From: Alterinioella nitratireducens
Lineage (GTDB): Bacteria > Pseudomonadota > Alphaproteobacteria > Rhodobacterales > Rhodobacteraceae
NCBI RefSeq assembly: GCF_013155465.1
Contig: NZ_JABJVX010000001.1
Span: 124,001 to 188,000, forward strand
DNA: 64,000 bases
Direction: 5' to 3'
The translations under genes and the position numbers were made by a program. This document shows positions 18,498 through 26,963 of this stretch, in pieces. The notes under the pieces were generated by a model. It searched no databases and was not told where the DNA came from. It saw only the letters and a list, made by a program, of their open reading frames with translations. How positions within the stretch are numbered: position 1 is the stretch's first letter; every line of letters begins with the position of its first letter.

Positions 18498-19232
18498 CTA
18501 GAGCAATCCCGGCTGGATGGGGGAGGCCGCCGTCATGCCGCCATCCACGGTGAACATCTGGCCCGTTGCGAACGCCGCCTCGTCCGAGGCCAGCCACACC
18601 GCCATCGCGGCAATATCTTCCGGTCGCCCGAACCGCCGCACGGGATGGCGGGCCAACGCATCGGCCCGCGCCTTTTCCGGCTCGCGGGCCAGCGCAAACC
18701 CCGCCTCCAGCATCCCCGTCTCGATCCAGCCGGGACAGATCGCGTTGCAGCGGATGTCCGGCCCATGATCGACGGCGATGGAGCGTGTCAGCCCATGCAC
18801 GAAGGCCTTTGACGCGTTATAAAGCGCCATCGACGGATCGGCGTGACGCCCCGAGATCGAGCCGATATTGACGATCGCGCCAGACCCCATCAGCGGGATG
18901 AAGGCGCGGCAGGTGTTGAACACCCCGCGCGCGTTTACGCCCATGACCGCGTCCCAATCGGCATCCGTGCTGTCGGTGACGGTCCTTTCCACCTGAACGC
19001 CTGCATTATTGACCAGAATATCAATCTTGCCAATGGTTTGTGCTACGTCGTTCACTTGATCCGGATCCGCCACATCAAGGCTCTGCCAAGCACAGGGCAG
19101 CCCGTCGGGGGCCGGTCCGCGCCCGCAGGTGATGACCTCGGCGCCTTCCGCCAGGAAGGCTTCGACGATGCCGCGCCCGATGCCCTGCCGTCCGCCGGTC
19201 ACGAACGCCCGCTTGCCCGCGAGCCGGGTCAA
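18498..19232 (-). CDS. Short-chain dehydrogenase/reductase (SDR)
   Basis: 244 residues. TGGRQGIG (cofactor) is at about residues 12-19, DILVNNAGVQVERT in the middle, IVNIGSISG then YNASKAF (catalytic Tyr-x3-Lys), and ICPGWIETGML before the C-terminal FTVDGGMTA. This is a classical SDR. The start is TTG 19232, sharing TTGA with the BKACE stop; no ATG precedes the cofactor motif. It likely oxidises or reduces a hydroxyl/keto group of a pathway intermediate. It resembles but is not identical to the SDR at 20205-20996 in the same run. Confidence 0.88.
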   Translation of the reverse strand: MTRLAGKRAFVTGGRQGIGRGIVEAFLAEGAEVITCGRGPAPDGLPCAWQSLDVADPDQVNDVAQTIGKIDILVNNAGVQVERTVTDSTDADWDAVMGVNARGVFNTCRAFIPLMGSGAIVNIGSISGRHADPSMALYNASKAFVHGLTRSIAVDHGPDIRCNAICPGWIETGMLEAGFALAREPEKARADALARHPVRRFGRPEDIAAMAVWLASDEAAFATGQMFTVDGGMTAASPIQPGLL

Positions 19233-20161
19233 AACGCCACCCGGTCGGCACCTTTCAGCGCCAGCCTTTCGCGGGCCTCGGCGGGGGTTGCCACGCGCAG
19301 CCCGAGGTTCTCGATGATCGACCGGATCCGCGTCACCTGCTGCGCGTTCGAGACCGCCAGTTCGCCCTTGCCGATATAGAGGCTGTCCTCCAGCCCGACC
19401 CGCAGATTGCCGCCCAACATTGCGCTTTGCGTGGCAAAGGGCATCTGGTGCCGCCCCGCCGCCAGCACCGACCATTCGTAGTTTTCCGGCCCGAAGAGGC
19501 GATCGGCGATCTTATGCATGTGCATCAGGTTCTCCAGGTCCGCGCCGACCCCGCCGAGGATGCCGAAGACCATCTGGATGAAGAAGGGCGGCCTGATAAG
19601 ACCCTGATCGACAAAGAATTTCACGTTGTAGAGATGGCTGAGATCGTAGCATTCGAACTCGAACTTCGTGCCATGCGCTTCGCCCAGGGTCTTCAGCGCA
19701 TATTCGATGGTGGCGAAGGTGTTGGGGAAGATGAAATCGCGCGTCATGCCGAGGAATTCGGGCTCCCAGTCATGTTGCCAATCCTTGTATTTCTCCAATA
19801 GCGGGAAGAGGCCGAAATTCATCGACCCCATGTTGAGCGAGGCCATTTCCGGCGAGGCATCGGTGGCCGCGCGCAGGCGCTCCTCCATGCTCATGCCAAG
19901 CCCCGCGCCCGTGCTCACGTTGATCACCGCGTCGGTGGATTGCTTGATGACCGGCAGGAATTTCTGGAACGTCTCGGTGCGCGGGTCGGGCTTGCCGGTT
20001 TCGGGGTCGCGGGCGTGCAGGTGGATGATCGACGCGCCCGCTTCCGCCGCCTCGATGCTGGCAGTGGCGATCTGGGCCGGTGTGATCGGCAGGTGCGGCG
20101 ACATGGTGGGCGTGTGGATGCCGCCCGTGGGCGCGCAGGTGATGATGACGGATTTGGGCAT
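19229..20161 (-). CDS. Beta-keto acid cleavage enzyme (BKACE, DUF849)
   Basis: 310 residues. The TIM-barrel enzyme begins VIITCAPTGGIHTPTMSPHL. The zinc-binding HLHARDPETGKPDPR segment typifies BKACE, and VINVSTGAG, FECYDLSHLYN and GGNLRVGLEDSLYIG follow. BKACE enzymes condense a beta-keto acid with acetyl-CoA, giving acetoacetate (or acetoacetyl-CoA) and a new CoA ester or free acid. Family members act on 3-keto-5-aminohexanoate and dehydrocarnitine. Start ATG 20161 follows GGAGGGATCC. With the carnitine-dehydrogenase-like gene downstream it suggests oxidation of a beta-hydroxy acid followed by C-C cleavage. The exact substrate is inference. Confidence 0.88.
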   Translation of the reverse strand: MPKSVIITCAPTGGIHTPTMSPHLPITPAQIATASIEAAEAGASIIHLHARDPETGKPDPRTETFQKFLPVIKQSTDAVINVSTGAGLGMSMEERLRAATDASPEMASLNMGSMNFGLFPLLEKYKDWQHDWEPEFLGMTRDFIFPNTFATIEYALKTLGEAHGTKFEFECYDLSHLYNVKFFVDQGLIRPPFFIQMVFGILGGVGADLENLMHMHKIADRLFGPENYEWSVLAAGRHQMPFATQSAMLGGNLRVGLEDSLYIGKGELAVSNAQQVTRIRSIIENLGLRVATPAEARERLALKGADRVAF

Positions 20162-20204
20162 GGATCCCTCCAATTTCGCAAGGCGTGGGCAGTTTGCCCA
20201 CCGT

Positions 20205-20996
20205 TCACAATCGCATCTGCTGGACCTGCGCGGAAAGCCCGCCATCAAGCACCCAGAGCTGGCCGGACGCATAGCGCGCCTCGTCCGAGGCCAGCCAGGT
20301 CACGAGGTTGGCGATATCCTCGGGCGTGCCGTAGCTCCGCATCGGATGCACGTCACGCACGGCCTGTTGCAACTGGTCGATGGTCTTGCCGGCCGCGCCT
20401 GATCCGTCGCCCTCGAAAAAGCTCTGCAACATCGGCGTGTCGATATAGCCGGGGCAGATCGCGTTGACGCGGATGCCTTCGGGGCCGTGATCGCAGGCCA
20501 TCGCACGGGTCAGGGCATGGACCGCGCCCTTGGTGGCGCAATAGGCGGCAAGGCCCGGATCGGCGATGAAGCCGTCATAGGAGCCGAAATTGATCAGGCT
20601 GGCAGTGGCGCCGTCCCTTGCTGCCTTGCGCAGCAGGGGCAGGGCGTGTTTCGAGGTCAGGAAGGTGCCGGTGACATTGACCGCGAAGCTGCGGTTCCAT
20701 TCGTCCAGGCTGGTGTCCTCGATGGTCTTCTCGATCTCGATCCCCGCGGCGTTGACGAGGATGTCGAGCTTGCCCACCTGCGCCTCAATATGCGCCATCG
20801 CGGCCTTTACCGCTGCCTCATCGGCCACGTCCAGCGCGACGTATTGGCCATGGGCGGCGGCGCGGTCCAATGAGCCCGTGTCGCTCAGATCGCCCGCGAA
20901 GACCTGCGCGCCTTCCGCCTCGAAGCGGGCACAGATCGCGCGTCCGATACCGCCGCGCCCGCCCGTGACGAAGGCCGTCTTGCCCTTGAGCCTCAT
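20205..20996 (-). CDS. Short-chain dehydrogenase/reductase (SDR)
   Basis: 263 residues. TGGRGGIG is at residues 11-18, DILVNAAGIEIEKT, SLINFGSYDG then YCATKGAVHAL (catalytic Tyr-x3-Lys), AICPGYIDTPML, and WVLDGGLSA at the end. The Asn of the usual NNAG motif is replaced by Ala (NAAG). The ATG at 20996 overlaps the Rieske gene's TGA (ATGA), so it is translationally coupled to the oxygenase and may process its product. A 43-base gap separates it from the BKACE gene. Confidence 0.88.
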   Translation of the reverse strand: MRLKGKTAFVTGGRGGIGRAICARFEAEGAQVFAGDLSDTGSLDRAAAHGQYVALDVADEAAVKAAMAHIEAQVGKLDILVNAAGIEIEKTIEDTSLDEWNRSFAVNVTGTFLTSKHALPLLRKAARDGATASLINFGSYDGFIADPGLAAYCATKGAVHALTRAMACDHGPEGIRVNAICPGYIDTPMLQSFFEGDGSGAAGKTIDQLQQAVRDVHPMRSYGTPEDIANLVTWLASDEARYASGQLWVLDGGLSAQVQQMRL

Positions 20997-22132
20997 GGCG
21001 CCGCCGTGCCGTAGGCGTCAAGAACAAGACCGTGGAAATGGTGCACCGCGTGTTCGGATTTGCCCGATCCCTCGGGGTCATGCACGATGCGGCCCTGCTG
21101 GAACGCGGGCGTGGACATGCCGCGCTGCACGCTTTCGACAAGGCCGATATCCTCGGGCTGCAGCACCTCGTCGATATAGCGCATCGCGTCGACCTCCATC
21201 GGGTCGGGATCGGGCGTTTCCAGGTAGAAGTCGTAGGTTTCCAACGTCCTGTCCGGCCCGACGGGCACCACGTTCAGCACGATCATCGAGGAGCGGCCCG
21301 GATAGCGCATCAGGCAGGTCGTCGGCCAGAGCCACCAGACCGCATGGGTGCGCACGGTGGCATTCGACACGTCATAGGCGGAATTCGCGCCGGTCCCGGC
21401 CTCGGCCATGTGGCTGGAATAGATGCCGTATGTGGTGACCTTGTAGGTGTCCATGTCGACGAGGTCGCAGAAATCCTTATGCGCGGTCGGGCAGTGGTAA
21501 CATTCGAGGAAGTTGTCGACGACGTTCTTCCAGTTCGACTTGATGTCATAGGTCAGGCGGCGGGCGAAGGTCAGGTTCTCTATGTCAGGCGCCCAATGGC
21601 GGATCTCGGTCTCCAGATTGCCCGCGACCTCCTGCAAGGGGGCCGCGTCGGGGTCGAGATTGACGAAGACGAAACCCGCGAATTCGGTGACCTTGACCTG
21701 ATCGAGGCAGATGTCATTGGTGTCGAAATCCTCCAGCGCGTCCGTTTCCGGGGCGCGGACCAACTCGCCCGAGAGGCGATAGACCCAGGCGTGATAGGGG
21801 CACATGATGCGGCTGGTATTGCCCGCGCCCGTCAGCAGCATATGCGCGCGGTGCTTGCAGACATTGTAGAAGGCGCGCAGCAGGCCGTCCCCGGCACGGG
21901 TGATCACGATGGGCTGGCCCGCGATACCGGCGGTGACGTAATCGCCGGGAGTGCGCAGTTTCTCGACGTGACAGACCCATTGCCAGTGCTTTGCAAGAAT
22001 GGCCTGCCGGTCGGCCTCGAACCAGGCATTATCGGTATAGGCATCGGCCTTCAATGACAGCGACCGGCGCGGGTCGGGGTCATAGCCGTGGCGGATTTGC
22101 GCGAATTGGCGGGGGGAGGGCAGGTCGGTCAT
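20993..22132 (-). CDS. Rieske non-heme iron oxygenase, alpha subunit
   Basis: 379 residues. The Rieske [2Fe-2S] motif is C92-x-H94 (CKHRAH) and C111-x2-H114 (CPYHAW). The catalytic domain has NFLECYHCPTAHKDF, which supplies the histidine iron ligands and probably the acidic bridge. The length and lack of a beta subunit fit the quaternary-ammonium group (carnitine CntA, glycine betaine GbcA, stachydrine demethylases), but small aromatic oxygenases are also possible. No ferredoxin reductase gene is visible nearby, so electrons must come from elsewhere. The neighbouring GlxA/AraC regulator, carnitine-dehydrogenase-like gene and BKACE support a betaine-like substrate; this is inference. Confidence 0.87.
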   Translation of the reverse strand: MTDLPSPRQFAQIRHGYDPDPRRSLSLKADAYTDNAWFEADRQAILAKHWQWVCHVEKLRTPGDYVTAGIAGQPIVITRAGDGLLRAFYNVCKHRAHMLLTGAGNTSRIMCPYHAWVYRLSGELVRAPETDALEDFDTNDICLDQVKVTEFAGFVFVNLDPDAAPLQEVAGNLETEIRHWAPDIENLTFARRLTYDIKSNWKNVVDNFLECYHCPTAHKDFCDLVDMDTYKVTTYGIYSSHMAEAGTGANSAYDVSNATVRTHAVWWLWPTTCLMRYPGRSSMIVLNVVPVGPDRTLETYDFYLETPDPDPMEVDAMRYIDEVLQPEDIGLVESVQRGMSTPAFQQGRIVHDPEGSGKSEHAVHHFHGLVLDAYGTAAP

Positions 22133-22228
22133 GGCGTGGCCTCAAACTCATCTCTGGCGTGAGGATCGTCGCAGATCGGTCGTCGGACCAACCCTCGGTT
22201 CGACAGGAACGCAACCCGGTTGGACATC

Positions 22229-23245
22229 TCAACCGCCCTTGCGATGCATCGGCCAGGCGCGGAACTCGAACGGCACGCGGCCCTCGACCCGGTCCTGGCG
22301 CGGCGGCAGGCCGAAACGCTCCTTGTAGGCGCGGGAAAAATGCACCGGGCTGGCAAAGCCCGAGGCCAGCGCCACCTGTGCCAGCGCCATGTCGGTCTGC
22401 GTGACCAGCCCGCGCGCCCGGTCCAGCCTTATATCGCGGTAGTAGATCGACGGGGTCTTGCCGACATGCCCCTCGAACAGGCGGTTGAGCTGCCTGTGCG
22501 AGACGCGGGCCGCGCGGGCGATCTCGGCGATGGGGATCGGGGTTTCAAGATTGGCCTCCATCGCGGCGATGGCACGGCGCAGCGCGGTGGGGGTGACGCT
22601 GCCCGCGGGCTCGGACGCGCCCGCGTTCTGGGTGCTGCCGGGCGGGCGCAGGGATTGGTGAAACAGGTAGCGCGCGGCGGCATTGGCGGTCGCATCGCCA
22701 TGCGTGCCGCGCAGGATGTTGAGGGCGAAATCCACCGAGGCGCTGCCGCCCGCGCAGGTGATCCGGTTGCCGTCGAAGACGAACAGATCCTCGCTGACCT
22801 CGACCTCGGGGAAGGTTTCGCCAAACGCGTCGATATGTTCGTAATGCACCGTGGCGCGGCGGTCCTTGAGCAGGCCGGCACGCGCCAGGATGAAGGCCCC
22901 GGTATCCAGCGCGCCAAGCGTGCTGCCGGAATGCGCCCATTGCCAGAGCTGCGCGTGCAGGCGCGAGGAGCGGTGCTGTTCGGGCGTCCAGCTGGAGGAG
23001 ACGATAACGATATCGAAGCGGTGCTCCGGCAGGTCGTTCAGCGCCACCGTCTCGACCTGCATCCCATTGCTGGCGGTGCAGGCGCCACCGGACGCCGAAA
23101 CAAGCGTCCAGTCGTAAAGGCCGCGCCCCTCAAGATAATTCGCGGCGCGGAACGGGTCGATGAAGCCCGCCGTGGCCCCTAGGTTGAAATAGGGGGTCAC
23201 GAGGATCAGCAGGTGCAGGGTCTTGTCCGGTCGCGTGTGGTTCAT
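22229..23245 (-). CDS. GlxA-family (DJ-1/PfpI + AraC) transcriptional regulator
   Basis: 338 residues. The N-terminal two thirds is a class I amidotransferase-like (DJ-1/PfpI) sensor: LHLLILVTPYFNLGATAGF, DIVIVSSSWTPEQH, then LGALDTGAFILARAGLLKDR. The nucleophile position is not cysteine. The C-terminal ~100 residues form an AraC pair of HTHs: PIPIAEIARAARVSHRQLN, then MALAQVALASGFASPVHFSR and YKERFGLPPR. This architecture is shared with CdhR (carnitine), GbdR (betaine) and ArgR of pseudomonads. It sits 96 bases upstream of the Rieske gene, co-directional, and likely activates it. It lies 45 bases downstream of a SnoaL gene, so it may be co-transcribed from the LacI-type promoter. Confidence 0.9.
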   Translation of the reverse strand: MNHTRPDKTLHLLILVTPYFNLGATAGFIDPFRAANYLEGRGLYDWTLVSASGGACTASNGMQVETVALNDLPEHRFDIVIVSSSWTPEQHRSSRLHAQLWQWAHSGSTLGALDTGAFILARAGLLKDRRATVHYEHIDAFGETFPEVEVSEDLFVFDGNRITCAGGSASVDFALNILRGTHGDATANAAARYLFHQSLRPPGSTQNAGASEPAGSVTPTALRRAIAAMEANLETPIPIAEIARAARVSHRQLNRLFEGHVGKTPSIYYRDIRLDRARGLVTQTDMALAQVALASGFASPVHFSRAYKERFGLPPRQDRVEGRVPFEFRAWPMHRKGG

Positions 23246-23290
23246 TTCCCGTCCATTCGGGATCAGGAAAGCACAGAAACCGGCCGTTGC

Positions 23291-24286
23291 CTAGACGGTC
23301 CCGTTCCGCGCCAGCACGTCCAGCCCTTGTGTCTTGAGGTAATGCAGCAGGTCGATGAAGACCCAGTTTTCCGCCAGCTTGTCGCCGCGCCGCCGGTAGA
23401 TGTCGATGACGCGAAACTCGCCCGCCGTGGTGCTGGCAGGCAGGCCCATGAAGCCGCCCGTGGGGATCGCGGTGAAATTGGGCCAGCCGAAGAAGCCGCC
23501 GTAATGCCCTTCGGCCAGTCGGGCGAGGTGGCGGGTCCTGGAGCGTTCGGTGAAGCCCGCCCGGAATGGCCCGGAATGCTGGCGGGCGTAGCGCGCGATG
23601 GTGTAGCTTGCGCCGATGCCCGCAGGCCCCCACCAGAGCATGTCGTCATGCCAGGTCTGCGCCAGTTCCTCCTCAAGCGGCAGCCCGGATTTCCAGGTGC
23701 CGAGGTCATTGATCATCGCGTTGATCACGGCCAGCGTCTTGTCGCCCGCGCCCGGATCCTGCGGTCCGGTCAGCAGCCCGTCATGGGGGCGCGGCCCCGG
23801 CTGGACCAGATGCGCGGCGGTTTGCGGCGGGAACGGGTTCTGCCCCGCCTGCATCATCAGGTGGGGGATGTCGAAAAACGCGGCGGTCTCCTTGATCTTG
23901 CCCCCCTCGACCCGGTGGAAATCGCAATAGCGCAGCATGGTCAGCCGCCCCGAGGGCCGGATGCCGAGCCAGGGCGCATCGAAGAGGCCCATCAGATGGC
24001 CCATGGACACGACCCAGACCGACGCGCCGCCATCGAGGCTGTTGGCCCCGGCAAAGAACACGTCCATGCGGCGCTGGATATGGGTGAGCGACCCGCGCAA
24101 CCCGTCCCAGAACCGGCTTCCCACGGCCTCGGCCCCGGTGATCCGGTCGAACGGGTGCATGCCGCGCCACAGGTAATCGGGCGCGGTAAAACGGGCGAGG
24201 GTGTCGGCGGCGGCGTCCGCCGGGGCGGCCTCCAGCGCCTCCTGGCAGGCCAGAACCAGGTCCTTTGCGGCTTGGATGTCTTGCAT
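23291..24286 (-). CDS. Tandem SnoaL/NTF2-fold protein (copy A)
   Basis: 331 residues. It seems to contain two NTF2/SnoaL-like halves. The first ends around SGRLTMLRYCDFHRVEGGKI and FDIPHLMMQAG. The second starts near TWHDDMLWWGPAGIGASYTI and ends DKLAENWVFIDLLHYLKTQG. The second half aligns clearly with copy B at 24518 (WYGPAGIGSGRGIKGF; RENWVLVDLLHMY). SnoaL-like proteins catalyse cyclisations, hydrolyses or isomerisations without cofactor; some are ester cyclases. No reaction can be assigned. It is the first gene of the minus run, 70 bases from an operator-like palindrome. Confidence 0.75.
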   Translation of the reverse strand: MQDIQAAKDLVLACQEALEAAPADAAADTLARFTAPDYLWRGMHPFDRITGAEAVGSRFWDGLRGSLTHIQRRMDVFFAGANSLDGGASVWVVSMGHLMGLFDAPWLGIRPSGRLTMLRYCDFHRVEGGKIKETAAFFDIPHLMMQAGQNPFPPQTAAHLVQPGPRPHDGLLTGPQDPGAGDKTLAVINAMINDLGTWKSGLPLEEELAQTWHDDMLWWGPAGIGASYTIARYARQHSGPFRAGFTERSRTRHLARLAEGHYGGFFGWPNFTAIPTGGFMGLPASTTAGEFRVIDIYRRRGDKLAENWVFIDLLHYLKTQGLDVLARNGTV

Positions 24287-24332
24287 GGTGCCTCACGTGG
24301 AGCGAATCGCCCGGACGGTGCGGGCATGGCCG

Positions 24333-24427
24333 GATTAAGCACCGGATCGCCGTGATTTGCAAACGTATGCAATTTCTGCTTGCCATTCCCTCGACGCCCC
24401 GCTTACCATCCTCGCAAACGTATTCAA
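24333..24427. promoter_or_regulatory. Divergent promoter region with two LacI-type operators
   Basis: GCAAACGTATGCAA (24359-24372, within TTGCAAACGTATGCAA, a near-perfect palindrome centred on CG) and GCAAACGTATTCAA (24414-24427) match at 13 of 14 positions. They are 55 bases apart. The central CG with GCAA/TTGC arms is the classic LacI-family operator form, and a LacI gene lies at 26963. A tentative plus-strand promoter between them is TTGCCA (24380-24385), an 18-base spacer, and TACCAT (24404-24409); the second operator would then cover the start point. A weaker minus-strand promoter could be TTGCAA (24357-24362) with TTAATC (complement of 24333-24338). Promoter calls are inference; the repeated operator is seen directly. 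Confidence 0.65.
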
Positions 24428-24517
24428 AACCGAGGAGTCGGAGGTCATGTGGTGGCGAGGGCAAGGGCCGTTGGCAGGCCGTCTGTTCAAGGCAAGGGCC
24501 GTGTGGGAGGCCGGGGA

Positions 24518-25564
24518 ATGACCGACCGCCACACGCATCACAAGGCGCTGCTGGAGCCGCTGCGCGCGGCACTTTACGACTTCGACGAGGCCAGCGCGCG
24601 CCGGGCCTTGCAGGCGGTCGCGCCCGATGCGCTTTTCCGTCATTGCCACCCGTTCGGCGACATTCAGGGGGCGGATGGCTTCTTTGACGCGGCCTTTGCG
24701 CCCCTGGCCCGCGCCTGGCCCGATCTCGAGCGGCGCGATTACATCGTCATGGCGGGGCCGGATGAACACGGCGCCGATTGGGTCGGCTGTGGCGGGTTCT
24801 ATACCGGCACGTTCAAGCGCCCCTGGATGGATATTCCGCCCACGGGCCATATCGTCACCATGCGCTTTGCGGAGTTTTACCGCCTCGAAGACGGCAAGGT
24901 TGTCGAGGTCCAGGCCATCTGGGACATCCCCGAGGTGATGATGCAGGCAGGTGCCTGGCCGCTCGCCCCTTCGCTCGGGCGTGAGGTCCTGGTGCCGGGA
25001 CCGGCAACGCCCGACGGGATCGTGCCGGGGCCTTATGACGAGGCCGAGGGCGCGGCCTCCTGCGCGTTGATCATCGACATGCTGGAGCATCTCAAGCGCC
25101 ACCCGAGCCAGGGCGGGCCGGAGGTCATGGAGATGCCGAAATTCTGGCATCCGAAAATGAACTGGTACGGGCCTGCGGGGATCGGATCGGGCCGGGGCAT
25201 CAAGGGCTTCCGCGACTGGCACCAGATCCCCTTTCTGGCCGGAATGCCCGACCGGGGGCAATACCTGGACGAGATCACCTATCATTTCTTCGGCGACCGC
25301 AACTATGCCGCCGTCACAGGCTGGCCCAACATGATGCAGACCATCACCGCGCCGGGCTGGTTGGGGATTGCACCCTCGGGGCAGAAGGTCTCGATGCGCA
25401 GCCTCGATTTCTGGCGCATCGAAGGCGGTTTGATCCGCGAGAACTGGGTGCTGGTGGACCTTCTGCACATGTATGACCAGATCGGCGTCGATCCCTTCGC
25501 CCGGATGCGTGAATTCAACAAGGCGCGCATGGGCTTTGACGATGAAACGGGGCGCGCGGCATGA
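24518..25564 (+). CDS. Tandem SnoaL/NTF2-fold protein (copy B)
   Basis: 348 residues from ATG 24518, preceded by GGGAGGCCGGGGA. Upstream in-frame codons cross the operator region. Two SnoaL halves: residues 1-150 (FRHCHPFGDIQGADGFFDAA; FYRLEDGKVVEVQAIWDIPE) and about 190-335 (NWYGPAGIGSGRGIKGFRDW; ITAPGWLGIAPSGQKVSM; IRENWVLVDLLHMYDQ). It is homologous to copy A across both halves. Enzymatic role unknown; polyketide-cyclase or ester-cyclase-like annotations are generic. The stop overlaps the glutathione-transferase-like gene (ATGA). First gene of the plus run. Confidence 0.75.
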   Translation: MTDRHTHHKALLEPLRAALYDFDEASARRALQAVAPDALFRHCHPFGDIQGADGFFDAAFAPLARAWPDLERRDYIVMAGPDEHGADWVGCGGFYTGTFKRPWMDIPPTGHIVTMRFAEFYRLEDGKVVEVQAIWDIPEVMMQAGAWPLAPSLGREVLVPGPATPDGIVPGPYDEAEGAASCALIIDMLEHLKRHPSQGGPEVMEMPKFWHPKMNWYGPAGIGSGRGIKGFRDWHQIPFLAGMPDRGQYLDEITYHFFGDRNYAAVTGWPNMMQTITAPGWLGIAPSGQKVSMRSLDFWRIEGGLIRENWVLVDLLHMYDQIGVDPFARMREFNKARMGFDDETGRAA

Positions 25565-26199
25565 GCCTTGTCCTGCATGGCAGAGCAACGTCATCGAACG
25601 TGCAAGCCGTCATGTGGGGGCTTGCCGAACTCGGCCTGGATGTCGAGCGGCGCGATGTCGGGGGGCGGTTCGGGGGCAATGAAACACCAGAATATCGCAA
25701 GATGAATCCCATGGGCCTGATCCCGGTCTTGCAGGATGGAGAGGTCGCGTTGTTCGAAAGCGCGGCGATCCTGCGTTACCTGGATCGGCGCTATGGTCAG
25801 GGGCGGTTGTCGACCGACGATCCGCGTGGCGACAGTTGGGCGGAATGGGCCAAGCACACGATGTGCCGCACCTTCACATTGCAGGTTTTCTGGGGCTTCT
25901 ACCGCACCCCCGAGGCGGATCGCGACATGGCGGCGGTCATCGCGGCGCTGCGCCGGTTCGAGGCGCTTGCGGCTTTGGCCATGGCGCAGCGCGGCGCCGA
26001 CGCATGGCTGATGGGCAACCGGTTCTCGCTTGCGGATATCTGGGTCGGGCACGTGCTGTATCGTTATTTCACGCTCGATCTGCCACGCCAGCCGCCGGAT
26101 GGGCTGAGGGCGTATTACGACGCGCTGCAACAGCGACGGGTCTATTGTGATCATGTCATGATCGACTATTCCGAATTGAAAGGACGGCTTTCGTTTTGA
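25561..26199 (+). CDS. Glutathione S-transferase family protein
   Basis: 212 residues. N-terminal thioredoxin-fold domain (LVLHGRATSSNVQAVMWGLA) with the proline after MNPMGLIPVLQD and the glutathione-contacting FESAAILRYLDRRYG. The C-terminal helical domain carries LMGNRFSLADIWVGHVLYR, the N-capping-box region of GSTs. It could conjugate glutathione, remove it, or isomerise a pathway intermediate. Cytoplasmic, no signal. Start overlaps copy B's stop (ATGA); its own stop overlaps the SDR's TTG start (TTGA), so the three genes are tightly coupled. Confidence 0.88.
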   Translation: MSLVLHGRATSSNVQAVMWGLAELGLDVERRDVGGRFGGNETPEYRKMNPMGLIPVLQDGEVALFESAAILRYLDRRYGQGRLSTDDPRGDSWAEWAKHTMCRTFTLQVFWGFYRTPEADRDMAAVIAALRRFEALAALAMAQRGADAWLMGNRFSLADIWVGHVLYRYFTLDLPRQPPDGLRAYYDALQQRRVYCDHVMIDYSELKGRLSF

Positions 26200-26963
26200 C
26201 CAGACTTCCCCGCACCCCCTCGTTCCGCCTCGACGGCAAGCGCGCGCTGGTGACCGGCGCATCCTCCGGCATCGGCCAGGGCTGTGCCGTGGCGCTGGCC
26301 GAGGCGGGGGCGCATGTGGTCTGCGCCGCGCGCGGGGTCGAGAAGCTGCAAGCCACGGTTGACGCGATGGCGGCAGAGGGCTGGTCGGCCGAGGCGCTGG
26401 CGCTGGATATGGCCGATCTGGACGCGCTCAGCGATGCGATGACGGGCCAGGCCCCGTTCGACGTGGTGGTGAACTCTGCCGGAATGGCGCGGCACGGGCC
26501 CGCGCTGGAGACCACGCCCGAGGATTACGACGCGGTGATGGATCTGGACCTGCGCGCGGCCTATTTCCTGTCCGCCGGTGCCGCGAAGGGGATGCAGGCG
26601 GCGGGGCTGCGCGGCTCGATCATCCATATCTCCAGCCAGATGGGCCATGTCGGCGGCATTGACCGCGCGGTCTATTGCGCGGCGAAACACGGGCTGGAGG
26701 GGATGATCAAGGCGATGGCGGTGGAATGGGGGCCGATGGGCATCCGCGTCAACACGATCTGCCCCACCTTCATCCGAACGCCGCTGGCGCAGGTCACGCT
26801 GGACAACCCCGAGCGCGCCAAGTGGATCACCGACAAGATCAAACTGGGTCGCGTCGGCGAGGTCGAGGATATCATGGGCGCGGTGGCCTACCTGGCCAGC
26901 GATGCCTCGGCCATGGTCACGGGCACGGCGCTCCTGATCGACGGCGGATGGACGGCCGAGTGA
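26196..26963 (+). CDS. Short-chain dehydrogenase/reductase (SDR)
   Basis: 255 residues. TGASSGIGQG begins at residue 20, DVVVNSAGMARHG (Ser in place of the second Asn of NNAG), IIHISSQMGHVG, YCAAKHGLEGM (Tyr-x3-Lys), ICPTFIRTPL and the C-terminal LLIDGGWTA. The pattern resembles gluconate 5-dehydrogenase and 3-oxoacyl-reductase-type SDRs. The start must be TTG 26196 (overlap TTGA), as no ATG or GTG lies before the cofactor motif. The LacI gene follows with a one-base overlap. Sugar-acid substrates would fit the adjacent LacI regulator but are unproven. Confidence 0.88.
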   Translation: MTRLPRTPSFRLDGKRALVTGASSGIGQGCAVALAEAGAHVVCAARGVEKLQATVDAMAAEGWSAEALALDMADLDALSDAMTGQAPFDVVVNSAGMARHGPALETTPEDYDAVMDLDLRAAYFLSAGAAKGMQAAGLRGSIIHISSQMGHVGGIDRAVYCAAKHGLEGMIKAMAVEWGPMGIRVNTICPTFIRTPLAQVTLDNPERAKWITDKIKLGRVGEVEDIMGAVAYLASDASAMVTGTALLIDGGWTAE

